Source: JBBECJ01 sp041751795 (GTDB taxonomy: Bacteria; Chloroflexota; Chloroflexia; Thermomicrobiales; CFX8). Taken from it: a stretch of DNA of 13,914 bases. The stretch spans positions 1-13,914 of the forward strand of contig JBGSWU010000255.1 of the NCBI GenBank assembly GCA_041751795.1, written 5' to 3'. Below the pieces are notes generated by a model, which was given only the letters and a program-made list of their open reading frames with translations, was not told the origin of the DNA and did no database searches. The translations under genes were made by a program, and so were the position numbers. Below, piece by piece: positions 6,314 to 13,345 of the stretch. Position 1 is the stretch's first letter. The number at the start of each line of letters is the position of its first letter.

Positions 6314-7984
6314 TTATCCCGGTCGCGGAACGCCGACAGCCATCCCTTCGACAAACGGGTAGTCGCCGCCATGGCGAACGCCGTCTGCATCAATGTAGAT
6401 CGCCGCAGGACGTGAAAAGTTCCCACGATACCCGGTTGCAGGGCCGCCTGCATTGATGAACTCATGGACGGCATCAACGCGATGGCCGCGATTGCGGAGG
6501 TCGGTAAGTGTCGCGTTATCGATCCGATCGTCGGCCAGGATATGACCGAGCGAACAATCGATCCTCGGCGTGGATATCGCCGGTTGCACCGGCATCCCAT
6601 GGGTGAGCACGTTGAGCGTCACCTGGGTCACGGCATTCGTAATTCGTCTCGATCCGGGCGCTCCGACGGCGAGGATTGGTTGGCCATCGCGTTCAACGAT
6701 CATCGGTGTCATGTTCGATAGTGGTCGCTTGCCAGGTGCCACGCTGTTTGGCGCATCACGCTGCGGATCGAACCATTGCAGCCCACAATTCATGACGACG
6801 CCAGTATCACCGGCGACTCCAAGACCGGTCAACCCGCCTATCAGCGTCTGGGTCATCGAAACGGTGTTGCCTTCGGCATCGACGGCGCAAATCTGCGTCG
6901 TCCCACCGCCACCGCCTTGTGCGCCCACTGGTACGCGACCGATAGTACCGGGTGCTGGCCGTTCCATCGCGCAGTGTGGGTCGATTTCGCTTCGGCGGTT
7001 CGCGACATACTCGTCAGTCAGAAGCCGGTCGAATGGAATATCTGTAAAGTCAGGGTCCCCGAGGTAGGCGTCACGATCGGCAAACGCAAGCCGGAACGTT
7101 TCGGCCATGAGATGCAGCACGTCGGCACTGTTGTGCCCCATCCCAGCAAGGTCATCGTGCTCAAGCATTCGGAGACACTGGATCGTGGTCAAACCCGGGG
7201 ACGGAAGCGGAACTCCCAGGAGGATGTGGCCGCGGTATGTCGATCGCAGCGGCGCGACGACGCTCGGTTGGAAGGATGCGAAGTCGGCAGCCTCAAGCAG
7301 ACCACCCTGATCGTTCACGAACGAAATGATCTTTCTCGCTGTATCACCCTCGTAGAACGCGCCGATTCCCTCGTCGGCGATTGCCCGTAACGTCCGTGCG
7401 AGGTCGATCTGGCGAAGGACCGTTTCGTCATACGCCATACCTGGATCGCCATTCGTAAGGAAAATCTCGGCGGTCTTCGGGTTTGCCCGGATACCAGGAA
7501 GTTCCTGGATGATCCGCAACGTCAGCAGCCAGTTGAGCGGCATCCCCGACTCGGCCACCTCGATGGCAGGAGCCAACGACCGCGCGAGTGTGATTGTCCC
7601 GAATCGTTCGAGCGCCGTTGCAAGACCGGCGACGGTACCGGGAACGGCCGCAGCGAGCGGGCCACTGAACGCGACCGTTGTTCGCGACGAGAGAGCATCA
7701 GCCGTGGCTTTCGACGGCGCACGGTTGCTGAAATCGACGACCCATGATTCGCCCGTTGCCGCCCGGTAGACGAGGTAGCCGGCGCCTGCGATCGAGCAAT
7801 TGTAGGGCTCCATGACGTTCATGACCCATGCGGCTGTCACTGCTGCGTCAACCGCGTTGCCACCTTCAGCGAGCACCTGACTGCCGGCTTTCGCGGCGAT
7901 CTCCTGCTTTGCAACGACCATCCCGCCGTCTGAACTCGCCTCGGTCTTGTCCATCAACCACTGGGACGTCACGAAGTTGGTCAT
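6314..7984 (-). CDS. Gamma-glutamyltransferase-like Ntn hydrolase
   Basis: A 556-residue member of the self-cleaving gamma-glutamyltranspeptidase family, which hydrolyses or transfers acyl groups from amides. Landmarks: GGNAVDAAVTAAWVMNVMEP (41-60), AVPGTVAGLATALERFG (113-129), the processing and catalytic threonine Thr362 in GGGTTQICAVDAEGN, PGKRPLSNMTP (417-427) and GAPGSRRI (441-448). Residues that grip the glutamyl group in the Escherichia coli enzyme are altered: the arginine in DFREMAP corresponds to serine in DFSNRAP (84-90), and NNQMDDF corresponds to NCGLQWF. Glutathione is therefore not a safe guess for substrate; related sequences include cephalosporin acylase-like proteins. No signal peptide is seen, unlike typical periplasmic enzymes. 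ATGA overlap with the cupin gene and GAGGAGAG before the ATG indicate translational coupling as the last gene of the operon. Confidence 0.9.
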   Translation of the reverse strand: MTNFVTSQWLMDKTEASSDGGMVVAKQEIAAKAGSQVLAEGGNAVDAAVTAAWVMNVMEPYNCSIAGAGYLVYRAATGESWVVDFSNRAPSKATADALSSRTTVAFSGPLAAAVPGTVAGLATALERFGTITLARSLAPAIEVAESGMPLNWLLTLRIIQELPGIRANPKTAEIFLTNGDPGMAYDETVLRQIDLARTLRAIADEGIGAFYEGDTARKIISFVNDQGGLLEAADFASFQPSVVAPLRSTYRGHILLGVPLPSPGLTTIQCLRMLEHDDLAGMGHNSADVLHLMAETFRLAFADRDAYLGDPDFTDIPFDRLLTDEYVANRRSEIDPHCAMERPAPGTIGRVPVGAQGGGGGTTQICAVDAEGNTVSMTQTLIGGLTGLGVAGDTGVVMNCGLQWFDPQRDAPNSVAPGKRPLSNMTPMIVERDGQPILAVGAPGSRRITNAVTQVTLNVLTHGMPVQPAISTPRIDCSLGHILADDRIDNATLTDLRNRGHRVDAVHEFINAGGPATGYRGNFSRPAAIYIDADGVRHGGDYPFVEGMAVGVPRPG

Positions 7985-8340
7985 GTTGCGCTCTCCTCGA
8001 ACTGTAACGGAGTCCGGTTTGCACTGGCGATGTAGTTATCTGTGACGACAGTTTCCCCTGCGGTGACCCGAGCACCATGCGGAACTCCGCCGGGTATGAT
8101 CGCGACCTGACCCGCCTTCAGGACGACAACCTCTCCGCCGACCTCGAACTCGATTGCACCAGAGTGGACAATTGTGACCTGCTCCTCAGGATGCTGGTGC
8201 ACTGGGAAGACACATCCAGGATGATAGGTGTACCGGACGACCGTGCTCGTCTCGGTCGTTAGCTTCTGCCGGGTGACACCTGTGTATATCTCGTCCTCGT
8301 CGATCGCGTCCCAGTTGATGATCTGTGCTCGATCAGCCAT
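7981..8340 (-). CDS. Small single-domain cupin protein
   Basis: A 119-residue protein with one conserved beta-barrel. The first cupin motif, PGCVFPVHQHPEEQVTIVHSGAIEFEVGG (41-69), supplies His48, His50 and Glu53 or Gln54; the second, AIIPGGVPHGARV (80-92), supplies His88. These residues are the usual metal ligands. Such small cupins act as isomerases, dioxygenases or binding proteins, and the reaction cannot be told from sequence. The ATG at 8340 is preferred over an in-frame ATG at 8370 because it overlaps the end of the preceding gene by eight bases (ATGGCTGA) and GGA lies just upstream, a coupling arrangement. Its last codons overlap the start of the next gene by four bases. It is probably a tailoring or isomerising step in the same pathway. 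Confidence 0.88.
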   Translation of the reverse strand: MADRAQIINWDAIDEDEIYTGVTRQKLTTETSTVVRYTYHPGCVFPVHQHPEEQVTIVHSGAIEFEVGGEVVVLKAGQVAIIPGGVPHGARVTAGETVVTDNYIASANRTPLQFEESAT

Positions 8341-9214
8341 TGGTTGTCCGTTCCGGGAGGCGATAGACATGGTTCGTCAGCGTGCCGATGCCGCCGATGT
8401 CGATCGTGACGGTGTCGACGCCTTCAAGGGTGAATGCCGAAGGCGGAATGATTCCGGTGCCTGTCAGGAGGACTGTCCCGTCTGGGAAGTCGAGTGCGGA
8501 ATACAGGCATTCGACGAGGTCATCGAGCGATCGATGGAATTGACGCGTTGATGTCTCACCCGTCCAATGCGATTGTCCGTCACGTTCGATCGTGAGCCGG
8601 ATGTCGAGATTGAGCGGATCGGTGATCTCGTCCGGCAACATGATCCACGGGCCGAGCGAACACGATCCGGTGAACATCTTGGCTTGTGGCAGGTACAGAG
8701 GGTTCTCACCTTCGATCGATCTCGAAGAGACATCGTTCCCGATCGTATAGCCTGCGATTCTTCCGTGGGAATCGATCACCAGCGCCAGTTCTGGCTCCGG
8801 GACATCCCATGATGAGTCGTTGCGGATTGCGACTGGTCCGAAGTCGCCAACGCATCGCCAAGCCGCCGATTTGAGAAAGATCTCCGGACGATCGGCGTCG
8901 TACACCTTCGCATAGACATCGACCTGAGTGGACTCTTCCATTCTGGCGTCACGGCTGCGTTCGTAGGTAACGCCCGCTGCCCAGATTTCCTGATCGTCGA
9001 CCGGTGCCAGAAACGTAACCTCATCGAGCGGGAGATTGATTTCCGACTGCTGCCGCATCGCTACGATTCGTCGAGACCGCTCGTCGGGATCCATACGAAG
9101 GAGTTCCGATAGCGTGCCGTCCAGCGCATAAACACGCTGCGACTCGATATCGACCCAGCAAAGAATCCTCGCGTCGTGCGTGCTTTCACGAGGTCGAATG
9201 TATGCCAACGCCAT
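8333..9214 (-). CDS. Fumarylacetoacetate hydrolase family protein, 2-keto-3-deoxy-sugar-acid dehydratase-like
   Basis: A 293-residue cytoplasmic enzyme of the fumarylacetoacetate hydrolase superfamily. Metal ligands are Glu140 and Glu142 in VPEPELALVID and Asp161 in GYTIGNDVSSRSIEGENPLYLPQAK; Lys179 follows. The N-terminal block EIWAAGVTYERSRDARMEE and VYDADRPEIFLKSAAWRCVG resemble, from memory, the archaeal 2-keto-3-deoxy-arabinonate dehydratase and its bacterial relatives, which yield alpha-ketoglutarate semialdehyde. Other members hydrolyse carbon-carbon bonds of acylpyruvates, so the reaction is a reasoned guess. Start: a GTG at 9220 is only one base after AAGGGAG, too close, whereas the ATG at 9214 is seven bases after it and is preferred. 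It begins 20 bases after the amidohydrolase gene and ends overlapping the cupin gene. Confidence 0.88.
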   Translation of the reverse strand: MALAYIRPRESTHDARILCWVDIESQRVYALDGTLSELLRMDPDERSRRIVAMRQQSEINLPLDEVTFLAPVDDQEIWAAGVTYERSRDARMEESTQVDVYAKVYDADRPEIFLKSAAWRCVGDFGPVAIRNDSSWDVPEPELALVIDSHGRIAGYTIGNDVSSRSIEGENPLYLPQAKMFTGSCSLGPWIMLPDEITDPLNLDIRLTIERDGQSHWTGETSTRQFHRSLDDLVECLYSALDFPDGTVLLTGTGIIPPSAFTLEGVDTVTIDIGGIGTLTNHVYRLPERTTNG

Positions 9215-9234
9215 CGTCACACTCCCTTACAGGG

Positions 9235-10890
9235 TCAAGCAAGCTGGTCGTGGACTGCACTCCCTCCTGCCAGCGTCAGAACGCTGATCGTTCCAGGAAT
9301 CTCATCTTCAGGAATTGTCATAATGTCCCGGTCCAACACAACCAGATCGGCGAGTTTGCCTGGTGAAATGCTGCCCTTGATTCCATCTTCGAACGTGACC
9401 CAGGCGGCGTCGAGCGTGTACGCCCGTAGCGCCTCCTCACGACTGATGCACTCGTCAGCGCCGAGTTGGCGACCGTACACCGTTTTACGAGTCACCGCGC
9501 TGTAGATGCCAACGAAAGGGTTGTGACTGGTAACTGGTGAATCAGAACCGAGAGCGAGCGGGACGCCCGCATCGAGATAGGTCCGTAGCGGCATAACCTT
9601 TGACGCGCGTTCTTCGCCGAGACTCGTCACGAAACTCTCACCGAGGTTGTGGATGAAGGGAATTGTCGCCAGGGCGGGAATCCGATACTCGCGCATCAGG
9701 TTCAGAGCGGTTTCGGTTGGCAAGTAAGCGTGGTGGATCCGATGACGGATCGATGCGTCGGGCCGGGCGTCCTGGGCGGCAGCATATGCACGCGTGACGA
9801 GTTCGATCATCCGGTCTCCGCATGCGTGACAGTCAATTGACCAGCCTCGTTCATGGCACCACGCGACGTTTCGAAACAGGTCACGTTCGGATACGACGAA
9901 TTGACCGAAGTTGTCAGGTTCGTTCTCGTACGCGTCGAACATCAATGCTGTTCGGTCTCCGACACCTCCGTCAGGCATGAACTTTACGGTGTCGAACCGC
10001 AGCCACGAATCGCCATAGCCGGTAAAGACGCCTGTGTCGTCGATCCGTTGTTCGACGGTTGCCTCGTCTGCGCTCGTTCCGAATCCCCACCCGCCAAGGC
10101 AGAGCGACACGCGGACCGATAGGTTTCCAGCACGCCGGACATTCTGGAACGCTCGCAACTGCTCAGGAAACAAGCCCGGTTCGGCAGCCGATGTCATTCC
10201 AAGCCTGCTGTACTCCGCACAGGCTGTCCGGATGTATCCTTCGCGGTCCGCGAGCGTCGGCATTGGCACAACACCCTGGATCAATCGTTTCGCCCGGTCT
10301 CGGAATACTCCGGTCGGGTCGCCGTTTGCGTCCCGAACGATCCGGCCAGCGTACAACTGGTCGGCTGGTGGATCGGGTGTGTGTCGGCCGACGTCGGCCG
10401 CGTGAAGTGCAGCTGAGTTCGCGAGCAGCATGTTCCAGACTCGTTCGAGAACGACCGGGTTGTTTGGCGCGACATCGTCCAAATCGTGCCGGGTCGGAAA
10501 TCGCTTGTCGCGCAGCAGACTCTCGTCCCAGCCTCGACCAGTGATCCACGATCCCGGCGGCGATGAAGCGACCCGCTCCGCGACGCGCTCCTTGATGTCG
10601 TCGATCGAGCGCGCGTCGTAGAGTTGGACTTCGGTCAACACCTTTCCGGTTGACATCAGATGGTTATGCGTGTCGTTGATACCTGGGATGACTCTCCGTC
10701 CTCCCAACGCACGAACGATCGTCGATGGAGCAGCGAGTTCACTGATTGCGTCCGTCGTTCCAACGGCCAGTATTTCTCCATCTTTGATCGCTACAGCCTC
10801 TGCCTCGGGGAGATCAACATCCATCGTTGTAATCTTGGCGTCAGTCAGGATCAAGTCCGGCGCAAGGTCTCGAATCAGTAACCGGGTCAC
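9235..10890 (-). CDS. Amidohydrolase family 3 protein (YtcJ/NfdA-like)
   Basis: A 551-residue metal-dependent hydrolase. Family members remove formyl or other acyl groups from substituted amides (the named example is N-substituted formamide deformylase). The N-terminal beta-sandwich (DLILTDAKITTMD, AVAIKDGEILAVG) leads to the metal motif IPGINDTHNHL with His75 and His77. Further ligands are Lys303 in VKFMPDGGVGDRTALM, His355 in CHACGDR, His386-His387 in HRIHHAYLP and Asp450 in LALGSDSPVTSHNP. The C-terminal ISPGKLADLVVLDRDIM completes the sandwich. All core residues are present. The GTG at 10890 is preceded by AAGGGA at ten bases. It lies 84 bases after the CocE-like gene, the widest gap in the operon, so it could have its own promoter. 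The substrate is unknown. Confidence 0.92.
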   Translation of the reverse strand: MTRLLIRDLAPDLILTDAKITTMDVDLPEAEAVAIKDGEILAVGTTDAISELAAPSTIVRALGGRRVIPGINDTHNHLMSTGKVLTEVQLYDARSIDDIKERVAERVASSPPGSWITGRGWDESLLRDKRFPTRHDLDDVAPNNPVVLERVWNMLLANSAALHAADVGRHTPDPPADQLYAGRIVRDANGDPTGVFRDRAKRLIQGVVPMPTLADREGYIRTACAEYSRLGMTSAAEPGLFPEQLRAFQNVRRAGNLSVRVSLCLGGWGFGTSADEATVEQRIDDTGVFTGYGDSWLRFDTVKFMPDGGVGDRTALMFDAYENEPDNFGQFVVSERDLFRNVAWCHERGWSIDCHACGDRMIELVTRAYAAAQDARPDASIRHRIHHAYLPTETALNLMREYRIPALATIPFIHNLGESFVTSLGEERASKVMPLRTYLDAGVPLALGSDSPVTSHNPFVGIYSAVTRKTVYGRQLGADECISREEALRAYTLDAAWVTFEDGIKGSISPGKLADLVVLDRDIMTIPEDEIPGTISVLTLAGGSAVHDQLA

Positions 10891-10973
10891 GCAGTCATGG
10901 TCCCTTCACATTCAAGAATCAATCGGTTATCCCGCGATGGAATCGATCACCCACAATGACATCTGGTGAGTGG

Positions 10974-12719
10974 TCATTGGTCGTCAGGATCATTGATCAC
11001 TGGCAACACAATACGTGATGGATATTCCTGCGAGTGATGGATCGTCTGCAATGCGCTGACCATGTTGTCTGAGCGACCGGGGAGTTCTCCGGTGTTCGGG
11101 TTGCGATCGAATCGCGGGAAATTGCTGCTGGAGATTTCTACGCGGATTCGATGGCCCTCCTCGAAGACGTTGCCTGTCGCCCAGAGATCGATCTCGTATT
11201 CGATGACATCACCAGGTGTGATTAACGACTCAATCGACATCGAATCACGGAACCGGGCGCGAATGATGCCGTCGGTCAGGTTTCGGGCGTAGCCACAGGG
11301 TCCAACGTCGACGAGCTTGGCGGTGAAATCGGTGTCGGTCGCTGACGAACTGGCGTAGAGGATCACCGTGATCGGGCCAGTTACCTCGCGTGCCTTCGAT
11401 AGCGGTGGGCTGTCATAGACAAGAACATCTGCGCGTGCTTCGATCTCACGCTGATCCCATGCACCACCGAGGCTGAACACGTTATTGCAGCATAGTCCGC
11501 CGCCATGAGTCGGTACAGGATTACGCGGGTTATAGACGAAAGTGTCAGGGTGTTCGCTTCCGGGAGCTTCCCGTGACAGTGTTCCATCGCCTTGGAGCGA
11601 GTTGGCGGTGCCGCCGCTGTGCAGATACCAGTCCTGCCACTCGGTGTGTTCGATCGGCCATGTCTGAGCATCCCGCCATCGGTTTGCCCCCATGACGAAC
11701 AGGCGAACTGGTGGCTCGTTGTCGAATCCGTTCTCAGTGTTTCTGAGCCACCGATCGTACCAGCGCAGGTGCATCCCACCTTCGTCGATCACCGCTCCGG
11801 TCGAACGCATGCCGAAGTTGGCGTCGCCGATCGGGTTACCTGTGCGCATTCCGCCGTGGTTCCACGGTCCGATCATCAGCCGGTGGCGACCGTCGTTTCC
11901 CGAGACTGCGGACATTCCTTCGAAGTTGTCGATCGTTCCACCGAGGAAGATGTCGTGCCAGCCACCGATCGAGAAACTCGCTGCCTGAATCGCATCCCAG
12001 CCATTGGAGACGTCAAGTCCAGACCAGAAGTCGTCATACGTCGGATGGTTCACCCAGTCGTCGTAATACCGGGCGTATTCAGCAAAGATTGGATTCCCGA
12101 TCAGCGGCAGTCGCTCGAACTCAGGCACCATGTTGTCAGCGGCGTCCATGCCGGACTGGAATTGCGGCGAGTTCACATCACCGTCGTTAGCCCGCAGAAT
12201 TGAGTTGATCGCGAGAACCGACAACGTCCACGACAAGTTGAACTGGAGTTCGAACGCGCCACCCTGATACGCCCAGCCGTCATGATAGTTTGCTGCTGTG
12301 ACGACCGGGACGATTGCTTTCAAAGCGGGATGGCCAGACAAGGCAGCCTGCCACTGCGTCATGCCAACGTACGATCCACCGAACATGCCGATGTTGCCGT
12401 CGCACCACGATTGGCTCGTGAGCCATTCGAGCGTGTCATACCCATCCTGACGTTCGTTTACGAACGGGTAGAAATCGCCTTCGGATTCGAATCGGCCTCG
12501 CACGTCCTGAATAACGACGGCATAGCCAGCCGTCGCCGCACGAACGGTAAATGGCGCAACGCCGGTGTTTGATTTGTCGTACGGAGTTCGCGTCAGCAGC
12601 GTTGGGAATGGACCTGTCCCCGATGGGCGGTACACATCGGCATACAATCGTGTGCCGTCCCGCATTGGGATCGCAACGTTTCGTTCGACACTCAGACTCA
12701 CCGATGTCTTTTCGACCAT
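10974..12719 (-). CDS. CocE/NonD family serine hydrolase (X-Pro dipeptidyl-peptidase-like)
   Basis: An alpha/beta hydrolase of the cocaine esterase group, cleaving esters or amides of acyl compounds. Counting from 12719 (581 residues), the nucleophile is Ser116 in GMFGGSYVGMTQWQAA, the acid Asp256 in SIGGWHDIF and the base His288 in LMIGPWNHGG, nearly the same spacing as in cocaine esterase. A helical cap lies between the nucleophile and Asp256, and a jelly-roll beta domain (about 380-581, with EYEIDLWATGNVFEEGHRIRVEISSSNFPRFDRN) closes the protein. No signal peptide is seen. Starts: ATG at 12719 follows GGGGGA by four bases; ATG at 12728 and TTG at 12752 are in frame. It is the first gene of the minus-strand catabolic operon. 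In the 192-base upstream gap only weak promoter-like boxes and an imperfect hairpin (12865-12885) were found. Confidence 0.93.
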   Translation of the reverse strand: MVEKTSVSLSVERNVAIPMRDGTRLYADVYRPSGTGPFPTLLTRTPYDKSNTGVAPFTVRAATAGYAVVIQDVRGRFESEGDFYPFVNERQDGYDTLEWLTSQSWCDGNIGMFGGSYVGMTQWQAALSGHPALKAIVPVVTAANYHDGWAYQGGAFELQFNLSWTLSVLAINSILRANDGDVNSPQFQSGMDAADNMVPEFERLPLIGNPIFAEYARYYDDWVNHPTYDDFWSGLDVSNGWDAIQAASFSIGGWHDIFLGGTIDNFEGMSAVSGNDGRHRLMIGPWNHGGMRTGNPIGDANFGMRSTGAVIDEGGMHLRWYDRWLRNTENGFDNEPPVRLFVMGANRWRDAQTWPIEHTEWQDWYLHSGGTANSLQGDGTLSREAPGSEHPDTFVYNPRNPVPTHGGGLCCNNVFSLGGAWDQREIEARADVLVYDSPPLSKAREVTGPITVILYASSSATDTDFTAKLVDVGPCGYARNLTDGIIRARFRDSMSIESLITPGDVIEYEIDLWATGNVFEEGHRIRVEISSSNFPRFDRNPNTGELPGRSDNMVSALQTIHHSQEYPSRIVLPVINDPDDQ

Positions 12720-12911
12720 CCGTTCCCCCATCCTGACATTCTGATGACGCAAGGCATCCTAGCACCACCACGGAATGCGGGAAACGGCAAGTGAGGCAGA
12801 TTCGATCCCGTTGAGGTCGGTCGACGCTCGTGAATACGCAACGAGGCACAGGTGTCCGTTCCTTGGACGGCCTGCAAGGTCGTCCATATTAGCCTCGATC
12901 ACGACTGGACG

Positions 12912-13289
12912 CTACTCGCGTTCGAGTTCGTTGAGGCGAGTCAGACCATCGATGAGTCGTTGGCGAGTTGGGGGATCGAGGCTTTCGCCAAGCGTCCAGA
13001 CGGCGCGGGCGAGGTCGCCTGAGGCGATCGCGGCGTAAAACCTTTCGCCGAGTGCGCGAAGCGTGAGGAAGTGTTCATAGTCATCTTCCACCGCGCGCTC
13101 GATCCAATCGATCAACGCGCCAGGGGGCAGATCGCGAACACCAGAACGATAGAGCCGGTCGGAGATGACACGATACTCTTCAGCAGCCGGAAGTCCGCGC
13201 AAGCGTGATTCCGCCAGCGCCTGTCTGGCGACCGGCAACCCTGCCTCGGGAATCGTCGTACCGGTGTGACGATTGCGGCGTACACTCAT
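12912..13289 (-). CDS. Hypothetical protein, small and alpha-helical
   Basis: A 125-residue protein of no family I recognise. The basic N-terminus (MSVRRNRHTG) is followed by mostly amphipathic helical sequence rich in Arg, Glu, Leu and Ala, such as LIDWIERAVEDDYEHFLTLRALGERFYAAI and DPPTRQRLIDGLTRLNELERE at the C-terminus. There are no cysteines, membrane segments or metal motifs. The ATG at 13289 is chosen over an upstream in-frame start at 13346 because that start would lie opposite the start of the divergent gene and because a -10 box sits just upstream of 13289. It ends 192 bases before the CocE-like gene on the same strand. Confidence 0.6.
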   Translation of the reverse strand: MSVRRNRHTGTTIPEAGLPVARQALAESRLRGLPAAEEYRVISDRLYRSGVRDLPPGALIDWIERAVEDDYEHFLTLRALGERFYAAIASGDLARAVWTLGESLDPPTRQRLIDGLTRLNELERE

Positions 13290-13295
13290 GCCACG

Positions 13296-13301
13296 AGTAT
13301 A
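13296..13301 (-). promoter_or_regulatory. -10 box consistent with a leaderless transcript for the hypothetical gene
   Basis: TATACT on the minus strand ends six bases before the ATG at 13289, so transcription would begin at or next to the A of the start codon. There is no consensus -35 box at 16-18 bases and no good ribosome site before that ATG, which fits leaderless translation. The overlapping plus-strand TATAGC might serve the divergent gene but lacks a good -35 box. Confidence 0.35.
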
Positions 13302-13345
13302 GCCGCCTAACGCAAGATGCGCTGCGAGCAGGAACAGGGAGTTCA

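Noticed and set aside
10887..10898. Four-codon mini-frame (ATG ACT GCG TGA) whose stop overlaps the GTG start of the amidohydrolase
   Set aside because: It looks like a termination-reinitiation signal, but AAGGGA is only two bases from its ATG and at a good ten bases from the GTG, so ordinary initiation at the GTG explains it; likely chance.
12744..12780. TTTCCC-17-TAGGAT as promoter of the catabolic operon
   Set aside because: Only three of six and four of six consensus matches; too weak to list as a feature.
12865..12885. Imperfect hairpin between the hypothetical gene and the CocE-like gene as a terminator
   Set aside because: Stem interrupted by an A-C mismatch and no T-tract on either strand; not enough to call.
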